Below, one piece after another: positions 24,377-36,300 of a DNA stretch of 64,000 bases (positions are counted from its first letter, which is position 1; each line of letters begins with the position of its first letter). Under the pieces are notes generated by a model. It worked only from the letters and a program-made list of their open reading frames with translations. It did no database searches and was not told where the DNA came from. The position numbers and the translations under genes are program-made. Source of the stretch: Orbilia blumenaviensis (lineage: Eukaryota > Ascomycota > Orbiliomycetes > Orbiliales > Orbiliaceae); contig JAVHNS010000005.1 of NCBI GenBank assembly GCA_036872755.1, positions 248,001 to 312,000 of the forward strand. Direction: 5' to 3'.

Positions 24377-25041
24377 TATGGCAGAATGTAGTGTCTATCT
24401 AACTCTAGGGGTATATGTGAATTGGTGGTGGTAAAGTGTGTATTTGATGCATACCTTAGTAGTATATTTAGTGAAGTGAATTGAAGCTATATAGCTGAAA
24501 GGATAGGTGCAATGGTGGTTGAACTCGCGATAGTGTAACCAAATGGGAATTGAGGCTCGAGGATACGTTTCACGTTCTTGAATAAGCCTATTCCCACCTG
24601 GAAAATAGGGATAACTGTGTCTATAAATGGTGAGGCGCGAGAAGCGTGTCGAGAATGAGGGGAGATGGCGGGGTTCTTGAGGTGGAGTTGGAGGCGAAGA
24701 AGTGGAAGAAGAAGAGGAAGAGGAAGTCGTCGCGGAAATGCCGAAGATGGATTTTGGGTAACAACAGCTGGCACCATGACAACGCAGCCTGCAGAACAAC
24801 AGCACACGACCTAGATATTCATCCTAGACGCTAGACACTTGACTGCACGTCTACAGCTTCAAATTGCAATTGCAGAATTACTCGAATGAGAATAAAATAA
24901 TTGTGACAGGTCATTTCAATTCAATTAATAGTATGTACTAGGAAAAGTAAAGTAAGTAGTACTTTTATCCCATCCAATGCAGTGGACCAAGAATATACTG
25001 TAACAATAGACAAAGATAGACAAAACGACTTGGCTTGTTGT
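24377..25041. other. Intergenic region
   Basis: About 665 bases upstream of the small membrane protein gene and downstream of ARG1 (both minus). It contains a GAGGAAGAAG purine tract near 24700-24730 and AGTACTT elements near 24955. No gene seen. Confidence 0.4.
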
Positions 25042-26856
25042 CTACAAGGCCTCGCCAGTCTCCTGCTTCTTCAAGCCGTACTTCTTCAGCCTGATAGCCT
25101 GTACGCTGATGAAGCCGGTGGTCTCGCTGGGGGCGAAGTCACCAATCTCATCCATGCTGCTCTCGCTCATATCATACAGTTTCTCGGTCTCTGAGCTCCT
25201 TCCAAGGGCAGTGAATGATCCCTTGTAGCATCGACACCTAACCTGTCCATTGACATTCTTCTGCGAGGAAATGATAGCATCCTCCAGGAACTCACGCTCT
25301 GGTGAGAAGTAAAGACCGTTGTAAAGGATCTTGGCATAGTTGAAAGTGACGAATTGGTCTCGGAGAGCACGGACTTCACGGTCCAAGACGAGACCTTCGA
25401 GGTCGACGTGGGCGTTACGGAGGCAGGTGAGACCGGGTGTTTCGTAGCATCCTCGGGACTTGAGGCCAATGAATCGGTCTTAACATCGCAGTTAGTATCA
25501 TCTAAAACCCCATCAGAAATTGGGGAATTTGTTCCAACATACTCTCAACGATATCGATCCTGCCGACACCGTTCCTCCTGGCGATAGCATTCGCCTTCAA
25601 GAACAATTCCAATGAGTCTGTGGTCTCAGTTCCATCCTGCTCAACCAGCTTAACTGGCAGACCCTTCTCAAAGAAAACAGTGAAATCCTCAGGCTTGTCC
25701 GGTGCATCCTCGGGATCAACCGTAAGCTTCCACATGTCCTTTGGTGGGGTCACATCTGGATCCTCAAGGATACCAGCCTCATAGGAGCAATGTGCAAGAT
25801 TCTCATCCATAGACCATGGCTTAGCCTTGGTCTGGGAAACGGGAACACCCTGCTTAGCAGCATAGTCCAACAGGTCGTTCCTGCCCTTAAATCGCTCGTA
25901 GAAAACGGGATCACGCCATGGGGCGATGACCTTGATCTTGGGGTCTAAGGCATAGAATGCCAATTCGAAACGGACCTGGTCGTTACCCTTACCGGTGCAA
26001 CCGTGGGAAACGGCGAAGCAGCCTTCCTTCTTGGCAACGGCCATTTGACCCCTGGCGATGACGGGGCGGGCGAGGGAGGTACCGAGGAGGTAGACGTTTT
26101 CGTAGATGGCATTGCATTGGATGGCGGGGAAGCAGAGCTGGTCGACGAATTCCTTTCGGAGGTCGTCAACGTAGCACTCGCTAGCACCGACTGGTAATAA
26201 ATTCAATCACATATTAGCAGGAGCTCACAATTGAGAAAGTTTCTATAGGATGGATGTTGGTTAGGGTGCGTACTCTTCTTAGCCTTAACTTTGGCAGCCT
26301 CAAAGTCCTCTGCGCTTTCAATCAGCATGCATCCCCCATAATCAGTATTATCGCCATTGGGGCTTTAAATACCTTCCTGACCAACATCAGCCACTAGAGA
26401 TGAATCGAATTAGCATACTCGCTGATATACATAAGCCAAAAGATGGGAGTTAATTGGATGGGGAAGTTATTAGAACTTACTGTAGCACACGACCTCGTAG
26501 CCCTGTTCCAACAACCATGCCAAACTACCCCACCATCAAATCAGCACCACATTGTTTCCCCCCTCCAAGCACGCATGCAGGCAGATCGCAGAAAAGTTGA
26601 ACTTACATGCAGCTGGTGTCCAAACCACCACTGTACCACCGATTGGATTAGCTTTTCTATTGCGATAGCGAATAACTAGGGAGCTTCCCCCAGTTTGGTT
26701 ATGTTGAGCCAATTGTGACTTACGAGTAAGCTAAGCAGACCTGTAACCATTGTTCACAATTAGCAACTCCTTCAATAATCAAGATTTGATGTTAGAGAAC
26801 TTGATCTATGTCATTCATACCTTTCCTTTCGACATTGTTTGGATTTCAGTTGCCAT
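25042..26856 (-). CDS. ARG1: Argininosuccinate synthase
   Basis: Eight exons: 26856-26821, 26740-26724, 26630-26607, 26524-26481, 26393-26373, 26309-26274, 26190-25543 and 25478-25042. They give 420 residues, the usual length. The ATP-pyrophosphatase P-loop AYSGGLDTS (residues 16-24) is assembled from exons 2 and 3. MADVGQEEDFEAAK and the citrulline/aspartate-binding segments ENVYLLGTSLARP and AVSHGCTGKGNDQVRFE follow, then GIVERNRF-equivalent sequence GRIDIVENRFIGLKSRG across the last intron. The enzyme joins citrulline and aspartate with ATP in arginine biosynthesis, in the cytosol of fungi. Five of the first six exons are 44 nt or shorter, and most of the introns are clustered at the 5' end. 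A Gcn4/CPC1-like element lies upstream at 27128. Confidence 0.96.
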
Positions 26857-28079
26857 AGAATGCAATTGACAGGTAATGTAAAGTGAAGGAGAAGAAGAGA
26901 TAAAGATTAAATTCGACGTTTAAGTTGAAGACTAAAAGGATGAAGAGTGAAGAAGGAAGAGTAGAAATAGAAGTAGAAGGTTTAAAAACTCAAAACGTTC
27001 TACAACTAAAACAACTTAAGTAACTGTTGGGAATCCGAACTAGTAAATCGAGAAGAGAGAGATTTATCTCAGGGAAAACTTCCCCCCAGAAATTTTATAC
27101 CGACGCTTTCCTCTTAATATACCGCAATGACTCTTCTTTTTCTTCTCTGCAATAGGTTGGATGGCCGGATGGCTAGCATCGGATACAGTCCAGCTTGCAT
27201 CAGGCTAATATATTTTATCTTCTGCAGCTCTTCTTTTTTTTTTTTTTTTTCCTTTGCAGATAGGGATTAATCTACTATATCTTGAATTTCCCCGCCGATT
27301 TCGCTAGCGTTTCTTTTGGGGAGAACCAACAGCTTCTCTTGTTTGTCCACTCTCTGTTTGGGCGAACGGCCTGTTTTCGGTAGCGACAAACCGATGGAGG
27401 GGTAACTTACAAATGGCCCTGGTCCTTGTCAGTAGCTCCGACGAAAGAAAAAAAGAAGCCTGGACCAGATCGAAAGATAGGATAATATAGTAAACTATAT
27501 CTCTACATACATGGGGCACTAGTCGCGCTGGAGGGGACTGGTCCGGTCAGGCCGCCGCGGGTACCACGAAAATTTTCATCCCGGTGGACCGCTGCTTTTT
27601 CCGGGTCGGGCCCGAGTTCGTACGTATTATTATTATTCTTGGGAGCTCACATGGTGGATCTTTTAAGTAATGGATGCGCGACACGACAGCTGCTGCTGCC
27701 CTTCTTCTGCTTTTTTTTTTTTGGCTCGAAGCCATGCAACTTCCATATGGTTGCATGCTTGGGGTAATTGTATTTATTTTGGGAGGTTCATTAGTAGACA
27801 TAAATGATTGGAAAGCAACCAGCTTCAACCTCGTGAAGCAGCCCTTTAGAATTGGAATGCAAAGAAGAAAAAGAGTTATAAAGTGAAGGGTAGCAAAAAA
27901 AACAACAACCAATATCTGTAATTTTCCCTCTATTTTACCGTCTCCTGTTGAGTCCCTTCAGAATTGCAAGTGTGATGAGGACCCTTTGGGAAGAAAGCAA
28001 AATAGAATGGGCAAAAAAACACCCATTGAAATGTCGCCACGCCCTCACAATAAGATAAAGACTATTATTAGATAACAAT
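26857..28079. other. ARG1 promoter and TUB2 3' region
   Basis: About 1.2 kb. The ARG1 5' leader is AAG/GAA-rich on the plus strand (CTT/TTC-rich in the sense direction), as in many strongly expressed fungal genes. A run of 16 T lies at 27235-27250. The right end holds the beta-tubulin 3' untranslated region. No additional gene. Confidence 0.45.
27128..27133 (-). promoter_or_regulatory. Candidate Gcn4/CPC1 binding site upstream of ARG1
   Basis: The plus strand reads ATGACTCTT here, which matches the general amino-acid-control consensus ATGACTCAT in 8 of 9 positions. It lies about 270 bases upstream of the ARG1 start. Arginine biosynthesis genes are classical targets of Gcn4/CPC1, so the placement is sensible; a single match of this length can also arise by chance. 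Confidence 0.45.
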
Positions 28080-30011
28080 CTACTCTTCTTGTGCCTCCTC
28101 GTGGTATTCCTCCTCCTCGCCGTCAGAGACACCAGCCTCTTGATATTGCTGGTACTCGGAAACAAGATCGTTCATGTTGGACTCAGCCTCAGTGAACTCC
28201 ATCTCGTCCATACCCTCACCAGTGTACCAATGCAAGAAAGCCTTACGACGGAACATAGCAGTGAATTGATCACCAACTGTAAAGAGCAACATTCGTTAGC
28301 AAACAAAATCCACTATATAATTGCGGATATACTATGTATCTGTGATTGACGTACCTCTCTTGAAGAGCTCCTGGATGGAGGTCGAGTTACCGACGAAGGT
28401 GGCGGACATCTTCAAGCCGCGTGGTGGGATGGAGCAGAGAGCGGTCTGGACGTTGTTTGGAATCCATTCAACGAAGTAGGCAGAGTTCTTCTGCTGAACG
28501 TTCAACATCTGGTCCTCAACTTCCTTCATGGAGACCTTTCCACGGAAGAAAGCGGCGCAAGTGAGGTATCGTCCGTTACGGAAATCAGAAGCAGCCATCA
28601 TGTTCTTGGAGTCGAACATCTGCTGGGTGAGTTCTGGAACGGTAACAGCGCGGAAGCTGTGGGCACCACGGGAGGTGAGAGGAGCGAATCCGACCATGAA
28701 AAAGTGGAGACGTGGGAATGGAACCATGTTGACGGCAAGCTTCCTCAAGTCAGAGTTTAATTGACCTGGGAAACGCAAGCATGTGGTAACACCGGACATG
28801 ACAGCCGAAACCAAGTGGTTAAGGTCACCATACGATGGGGAAGAGAGCTTGAGGGTACGCATGCAAATATCGTACAAAGCCTCGTTATCGATACAGAAGG
28901 TCTCGTCGGAGTTTTCGACCAACTGATGGACGGAGAGGGTGGCGTTGTAGGGTTCAACGACGGTATCGGAGACCTTTGGAGATGGAACGACGGAGAAAGT
29001 GGCCATCATACGATCTGGGAACTCCTCACGGATTTTGGAGATCAAAAGGGTACCCATACCGGCACCGGTACCACCACCGAGGGAGTGGGTGATCTGGAAA
29101 CCCTGAAGGCAGTCACAACCTTCGGCCTCACGACGGACGACGTCGAGGACCTGGTCAACGAGTTCGGCACCCTCAGTGTAATGACCCTTCGCCCAGTTGT
29201 TACCAGCACCGGACTGACCAAAGACGAAGTTGTCTGGTCTGAAAAGCTGGCCGAAAGGACCAGAACGAACGGCATCCATGGTACCAGGCTCAAGATCAAT
29301 GAGAACGGCACGTGGAACATACTTGTTGCTTGAGGCCTGTTGTGAAGCTTGTTAGGTTTGGTTGCTCTAGGTTAAGAAATATCCAGCGCAAAACGACAAG
29401 ACTGACCTCGTTGAAGTAGACCTAGACGCGACCATGTTAGCTATATATACCATCACTCGGGCAGACCAAGGGCAGCGGACGTACGTTCATCCTCTCGAGT
29501 TGGAGGTCAGAGGTGCCATTGTAAACACCAGAGCCGTCAAGGCCGTGCTCAGCTGAGAGGCAAAAGCTGTTAGTATATTGACAGATATATCGCCGTAAAT
29601 GGACATTGGAGCTCAAAGCATACCGGAGATAGTTTGCCTATATCAAAGTCTGTTAGCTACTACGTACATGGGAATATAAAATGAGGTTAAGATTGTGAGA
29701 CAACATACCAGAAGGCGGCACCGATTTGGTTACCCTGCAAAGACGGTTAGTTAATATATAAAGCAGTTCAAAGTCGATAGAGCAGCAGCTACTCAGAGAA
29801 CATACACATTGGCCGGTTTGGAGATGGACCTAGAGGTAGTATATATGTTAGTTGAACGTGATCGAATAAGATATAGAGCTACGCGGTCTGCTGTTGAGCT
29901 GTTCCGGAGCTATCACGCCACGCATCCGAGAGAACACGAGCAGTGAGGAGACTTGAGGAAGCTAAGCTCTGGCAGAGGAAGAGAGCAAAAAGGACTTACG
30001 ATTTCACGCAT
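28080..30011 (-). CDS. TUB2: Beta-tubulin
   Basis: Eight exons: 30011-30000, 29829-29806, 29734-29709, 29637-29624, 29552-29485, 29421-29407, 29336-28355 and 28276-28080. They give 445 residues. The autoregulatory start MREI is alone on the first exon. Other hallmarks are [20 protein letters not shown], the GTP-binding loop GGGTGAGMG (140-148), and the acidic tail [13 protein letters not shown]. It polymerises with alpha-tubulin into microtubules. Exons 1, 4 and 6 are only 12, 14 and 15 nt. Introns 5 and 7 use GTACGT donors and intron 6 uses GTCAGT. Residues linked to benzimidazole resistance are wild type: His6, Tyr50, Phe167, Glu198, Phe200 and Leu240. Confidence 0.97.
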
Positions 30012-30949
30012 TTTGAAGGTAAGTTAGAAGAACGGTGGCTTGTAAAGGTGAAGTTTAGGTGAGCACTAAGTACTAAGTAAGGATGATGGTGATGATGAGG
30101 TTGAGGGATGAGATGGGGGAGAGAAGAAGTAGCAGAGTTAAATACGAGTAAGGAGAGTGCTAGTGATAGCCCGTCCAAATTTGCTGGGCAGCCAACTCCT
30201 TACAGCACAGCGAACTGAGCCGAGTGGGGAACGCCAACGTCCGCCAGACCACTCTTATTTGTTGATTTTGGCCATATCAACAAACCTGCACTAGTCCCAT
30301 TTAAGCCCTTTTTTTTTTTTTCGACTTTCGAATTTTCGCTGGTCGGTCAAAACTAGCTTGCATTTGGGCGTAACTAGTACAAGTAACTGCTGTTGTGTAT
30401 GCGTGCGCGTATTATGTACCAGTGCCTAGCTGGCAGGCTGGCTGGCAGGCGAAGGTTAAGTTGACAGGGCCCTGGCTTGCAGATGCGTGCTGCATGCTGC
30501 TGCTACTGCGTTTTTTACTTGGGTGTGAAGAACTGACAGGCATTTTGCCCATCCTGATAGGGCACTTAGCTCGTGTATCGTGTTTAATTGTTGCTGCCAT
30601 ACGATAGGTTCCGTGTAAAGGTATAGGGGAAAGATAATTCGAATACAAAGAGAAGAGAAGGATTCGAAGGAATGGGCAGAAGGGGAAGGGGAAAAAAAAG
30701 AGACTCGAGAGAAATAGTAGAATCAATATCCCTTTGCCTGCCTGCTATAGAAGCCTTTCAGTTTTATAGTACACGCATACACGCAGATGACGCCGAATAC
30801 AATCCAAGTTTTAACATAGTGTAGTTTCGCCTTCTATCACACATACTCCATGCTCAAGTAATAACCAGTGCAATCAAATCCCATCCATAGATAGGCAGGA
30901 AGAGCGTTATAATACCTTCATTCAAAAAAGTATCGCCGCTGAGGGGAAG
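30012..30949. other. TUB2 promoter and RXT2 3' region
   Basis: About 940 bases. It includes a T run at 30309-30321 and GGCTGGCTGGCAGG repeats near 30428-30450. No gene seen. Confidence 0.4.
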
Positions 30950-32603
30950 CTAATTTCTTCTGCTTGTCCGGGCCGTCTTCTTGCCCTTTGGATCTTCCTC
31001 CTCTTCCTCTTCTGCTCCTTTAATCAGGTCCCCTTCCTTGAGTCCCCAGAAATCCAGATCCACATAATCCTCGCCGTCGCTTAATTCTGGCGCACCATCT
31101 GCACGGCACCAGTCCCATACCTCCTTGCGCTGCCGATCAGCTTTCAACAGCATAGCACGAACCCTCTCGAGCCCTCTGATGAATTCCTCCTCCTTTTGTA
31201 CAGCTAAGAGCAGCAGCTGTCGCGTTTCCTCGGCCTCCTGCACTGGAAGCCCAAAATTCTTGGCATCCTCATCACGAGCTGGTGGGTAAAACCAGGACGA
31301 TGTAGCGTTGATGACCTCGTACGGGTCCACACCAGCAGGGAGTCCTGTGGGTGCAGGGGTGGCACCGTCAATAATCTGCATGGCATTCGGATCGCCATCA
31401 GCGACTGCTGGCGGTGGGTTCTGGGTAGTCGTCGCCGGTCTGTTCTGTGCTGCCGAAGATGATTCACCTGCCGTCTCTGCGAACCCCTCCGGTGGCGATG
31501 GATGTTCGACCTTTGGTATCGGCGACTTTGCTGGAACTTCGTTCCCAGGTTGCTTCTCGGTACTCTCGTCCAGCCTTCCGCTATCTACCATTTCGACGTC
31601 TCCGTCCGGTATTGTAGACTGTGTCTCCTTCGCCTGGCTCTCTGCAGCTGCCTTTGCCTTCTCCCGTTCCTCAATCATAGCCTGTGCCTCTTGGATGTAC
31701 TTTGGCGCCACTACTGATTCCATCTTATCACCTGAAACCCACGGGTCGTCTCCTAGTAGAAGTGTCAAAAGCCGCTTGATCGTGACGAGATGCTTGTGTT
31801 CGGCGCATATTATATCGAGCACTTGATCGCACAGATCGGTTAGGTGTCTGGACTTGTATGGTAACGATAAGGCAGGGTGGTTCGGTATATCCTTGGGTTC
31901 GACGGCCGGTGCGAGGAGAGCTAAGAGATAAGAGAAACGTTAGCCACGGAGTCTTAGATGACAGGATCATTGTTAGTCGACCAAAAGGACGGACATACTT
32001 TCGAGATGTATGTTGGCATAAGGGTCCAAATCCCCGGGGCCCTCGTCCTCGATGCTGGTACTGGCCTTCTGTTTTCTCTTCCTTCCTGGGCCGGGTGCCC
32101 GTTGTTCTTCGGGCTCATCCCGCTTCCCAGTGTTTCGATAGAGGATCATCCGTTGCCGCCCATTGTATTCGATCAACTAAATGCCCAATTAGACCAGCCA
32201 AAACCAAGTAAACAGAAAAAGATGGCTGGTGGTAATACCTCTGGTGTGAGTTTCTTCCCTGTAGGTTCGTCGAGGCTGCCGGCGTGGACCTGTCGCGCTT
32301 TTCGCTTGAGTTTGTTCCCTCGATTTGTACCGTATGCGACGTCCGTTTCGTCCGAGTCCGACGCTATGACAAAATGTCAGTGGGACCGTAATGATAAGAG
32401 TAATAATAATATAAGAATAAGAATAAGAATAGAAATAACGGAGTGAAGAATAAGACCTTACAGTCATCATGTCTCTTAACGGCAGCCTTGCAGTCTCTGC
32501 GAACGAAGATTTCTTGTCAGTCGGAGCAGTCCGAGGTGGGCAGTTGGAGAACCCACGCGATAATCTGAAGAAGCGCAGCCTTTTCGGCGGCGGTTTGCGA
32601 CAT
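30950..32603 (-). CDS. RXT2: RXT2, subunit of the Rpd3L histone deacetylase complex
   Basis: Five exons, 32603-32557, 32496-32462, 32363-32239, 32176-31999 and 31920-30950, give 451 residues, all in phase. The N-terminal RXT2 domain is recognisable: a helix with KAAVKRHDDSSDSDE, the signature TNRGNKLKRKARQVHAGSLD, then LTPELIEYNGRQRMILYRN, and after exon 4 ETLLAPAVEPKDIPNHPALS leading into DLCDQVLDIICAEHKHLVTIKRLLTLLLGDDPW. The middle is acidic/Pro-rich and probably disordered. The C-terminus has another helical part (QLLLLAVQKEEEFIRGLERV) and ends in a Glu run plus a basic tail, KGKKTARTSRRN. In yeast Rxt2 belongs to the large Rpd3 complex and supports gene repression in the nucleus. Intron 1 has a GTGGGT donor, the weakest part of the model. 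It is divergently arranged with TRAPPC11. Confidence 0.88.
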
Positions 32604-33335
32604 CGTAACAGTCAATACAAACGAATAAAAAAGAAAAAGAAAAGGATTTGTAGAAAGTGCCACAGCCTACAGTATAGATACTGGTATTAAACAGTGTCTA
32701 TTCAGAGGTGAAGGGCCGAGGTTGGTGAGGAAGGAGAAAGAATGGTTTGCGAGAACGGCGATGAGGATGGATATGGATTGAATTGGATTCCAAGAAGGGC
32801 CATCTGAACGAACAATCAACGGTTTTTTTTGGGGACAAATCGGCTACTGCTTCTTCTTCTTAGCTCCGACCCACCACTTCCCCATGACCATACCTTGACT
32901 TGCTTATTCACCCACAACCCATTGCATTGACGACATCTATCAGGCAGTAGATAGGTCGATGCTTCGATATCGATAGTAGGTACCTAAATCCATAAAGCAT
33001 CTACATCGAGGCTCATAAGTATAAAAGTGCTTCCTCAATCACCATTCGCATTGCTTAGAATAGCACATCAGCAGTCCAGTCGGCTAATCATTAACGTGTC
33101 TTGTAAGGACTGAAAGGTCACCTCATAGTGCAGACACACCCTTGCATCCCATACACAGACACTACACACCGGTACCTCATCCTGGGCCGATACTTAGGTA
33201 CTTGATAGACGCCAATGATTGTATAACGACTGTCGACGACGAACGAAATCTCCCAAATCTATTCTGCCTCTGGAAGGCTGCTGCTGCTTCTACTCCGGCT
33301 TCAACCGCTTCTCTGTTTCTTGAAACAACTAAGCT
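32604..33335. other. Shared divergent promoter (RXT2 / TRAPPC11)
   Basis: About 730 bases between two divergent genes. It carries GGTACCTAA near 32980 and a further ACTTAGGTACTT element near 33191. No coding signal of its own. Confidence 0.45.
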
Positions 33336-36300
33336 ATGGAAGCATATCCGCCGGAATACTTTACCACCCCGCTGCCCCTCCTGGTGGTGGCTGGCCTGGG
33401 TACCACCGAATCGCATACATCTCTACCACCATACCCGCTCCTCGAGAATGCCACGCTGATAAGCTGCGACGAGCCCCTGGTGACCTCCAAGGTCGGCGAG
33501 GACCTGCTTCAGTACTTCCTCAAGAGCAGTGCGGATTCAGGATGGAAAGGAACTGTCAAACGAGGAGGAAGACCACCAAACTCGTCCGCGTTTAGGGTCG
33601 CTGCTGTCGGAAGGGTAGTCTTTCCTTCCTCAACCACCACCATACCACCACTATCATATATATACCACCAAAATAGCTACCTGAAGAATCACGAATGATG
33701 TTTGTAAACCATGATCATGATGCTTTCAAATCACATTCGTATATTCAGCAACGTTGGATGGAGTGCAGACAAAAATTGCTGACGTATTTGCCCTTGGGTA
33801 ACTTTCCTTCCTTCTGATAAATAGAACTTTGCTCTACCGCCTCGGAAAGCGAACCCTCCGTTCTCAGAGTCCGGTGCTACGTCGCCATTGGAGGTTATGT
33901 CCCCGAAGACACCTACAAGTGCCGGCTTTCCGAAACGTCCTTTACATTCACCTATATCACCATTGACTCCGGACTCTCCATTATATCCCGACGGCGTCTT
34001 CAGCCATATCTGGCTGCGGAAGCATCTATATCTCCAACCATGCGCCTTCGTCTCCTTTCACGAATTCGCAATTGTTCCAGCGGCGCAGGAAGAAGCTGCC
34101 GACAGGGCTCTAGCAGCTTCCATCAACGAAATGAAGAAAGTCTTCCTCGCCGATCCACGAAAGATAAAATTCGCCGTCGTCCTCATCGCGCAGAAGACCC
34201 TCCTTGAAGCACCGTCTATTGAGAACAGATTCACAATGATTCGCAGACTAACCAGTCTGGACACTAAGAATGCGTTATTCTTTCTACCTGCAAGAGCTTC
34301 GGGAGTTGAGCTTCAGCAGCTAGCTAAGAGCGTAGAATTGGCCTTGACTCCGACAGCCATTGAATTCTACCGGGAACTCTCGAAACATGCGCGAAGAAAA
34401 CGTAGTCGTTCTTCAGCGCCTGTAGCGACTGTCCCGCCCAGTTCTATGTCGCAGACATTAAGCAACACCGGTTGGACAGTACGGTACGAGATGAAGCTGG
34501 CACTCTTTGCAGAATTCCGAGCGGAGGTAGACGCCGCGGTTCGTCATTACGAAACAGCGTATGAAGCTCTACTAGAAGTGTTCGAAACGACAAACAATTG
34601 GAGTCCTCGTTGGAACGACATCAGACTATTGGCAGATGTAATAGCAGCTCGGACAATCAGGTGTCACATATACTTCGAGAATGGAACATCAGCGGCAAGG
34701 AGGTGGGAAACGCACAGACGGCGCATGGCAGATATCCTCGACCGGAAAGGTGCTGGGACAAGTACGTACGGTTGGGCAGCCTGGGAAGCTCGATGGGCCG
34801 TAATCATGGCAACTATAGTCCATGGGTCAAAGATATTCACGCCGGATTCAAAAGCAAATGACATACCGCACTTCTACGCACCAGTAGACAGATCAATAAA
34901 GGTAGACGAGCGGGTATCGGCGATAGAACATCTACACCACGCAGGATTCTACTGGATGATGGCTGTATCCCACTCAAAACTGCATAAACGAAGAGTCGAT
35001 AGGTTACCCGAGTCCGACTCGCCCGTCGACTTGTATCTTGTGCAATCTCCAGAAGAGGAGCAGCAGGTGGATCTATTGTCAGCGACTATCAGATATTTAA
35101 ACGCAGGTGCCGCCACCTTCGTTGAAAAAGGACAATCGCGGTTAAGAGCAAGAGTATTATTCGAACTAGCGCAACTCGAGATGTCCAGAGAGAATTGGGG
35201 GGTGGCGCTGGATAGTCTGAAAATTGGTCTAAGAGCATGGAGGGCGGACCGCTGGACACCAGAGATTCTGAAAGAAGCTCTGACGCTAGCGCGAACCTGT
35301 GCGCTAAAGACGTCAGATCCAGCGTCAGCTCTAACAGCAAGCTTGGAACTACATAGCAAGATTCTCCCGAGCGGCACCCCTGTACCCGAACTCAGCAAGT
35401 GCCTCGCCGATATCGAAGGTGGTGTACAAGGAGAAACCACACTGGCAATACGGGCTCCTGATATGCTCCCCGTGATATCGGCAGATTATTCATTCTTAGC
35501 AACCGAAGTATCCGTTGGTGAGATGGCTGTCTCACAGATTGTTTTAACATCACAAGCACAATCTGGCTCACCTCCGCTAGTTCTTAGCGAGGTCAGGATC
35601 GAATACAAGGGGGTACTAAAACCGGTCACTATCCGACACGGAGCCGTAGAAGGCCCGTCAGATTTCCAGGATCTGAGATCAAAGCTAAAAGACGTATCAC
35701 CAAGTGATGGCAAAAAGCCATACGTTGAGGGGGTCGCTGATTTGACTTTGAACGCCGGACAGGTCAAGGTCTTCGAAATGAGCTCCCATCTTCGAGAACA
35801 CGGTGATGCAAGAGCCATTTCGATCACACTGACTCTCCGCGGTGAAGGGTACGATGTCGATCTAATTGTCGATGTCGATGACTACAACCCCCTCCTTCTC
35901 AAAACGAAGAAGGCATATTTCTGGAAATATGCAAATTCGGTATTGAGTAAAGTGCCGCTGAAAACATATAGGTCGATGTACTTGAAAATCTTACCTCGAC
36001 CCCCAAGACTTATGGTTAAGATCCTGCGCTTGGATGACCCCGTATACATCGGCGAGCCTATTAGGATCGCACTGGGGGTGGTCAATGAGGAAGACGAGGA
36101 AGTAGACGCAAAAATGAAGATCAGAATATTAGGGTATCCTAATGAAAGTAAGTTTACAGATCATTCCGATGTTTTTTTTTTGAGCTGTGGCATCACTAAC
36201 CTCGTACTATCCAGTTCCACTTATTACTTGGGATCGAACCGAAAACTCAGATCCCGTAGAAGAGGACCCGGAAACACCATACCACTTAGGATGCATAGCC

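Noticed and set aside
28761..29333. A 190-codon plus-strand frame
   Set aside because: It is the mirror of the strongly conserved beta-tubulin exon; codon bias on the coding strand creates long antisense frames.
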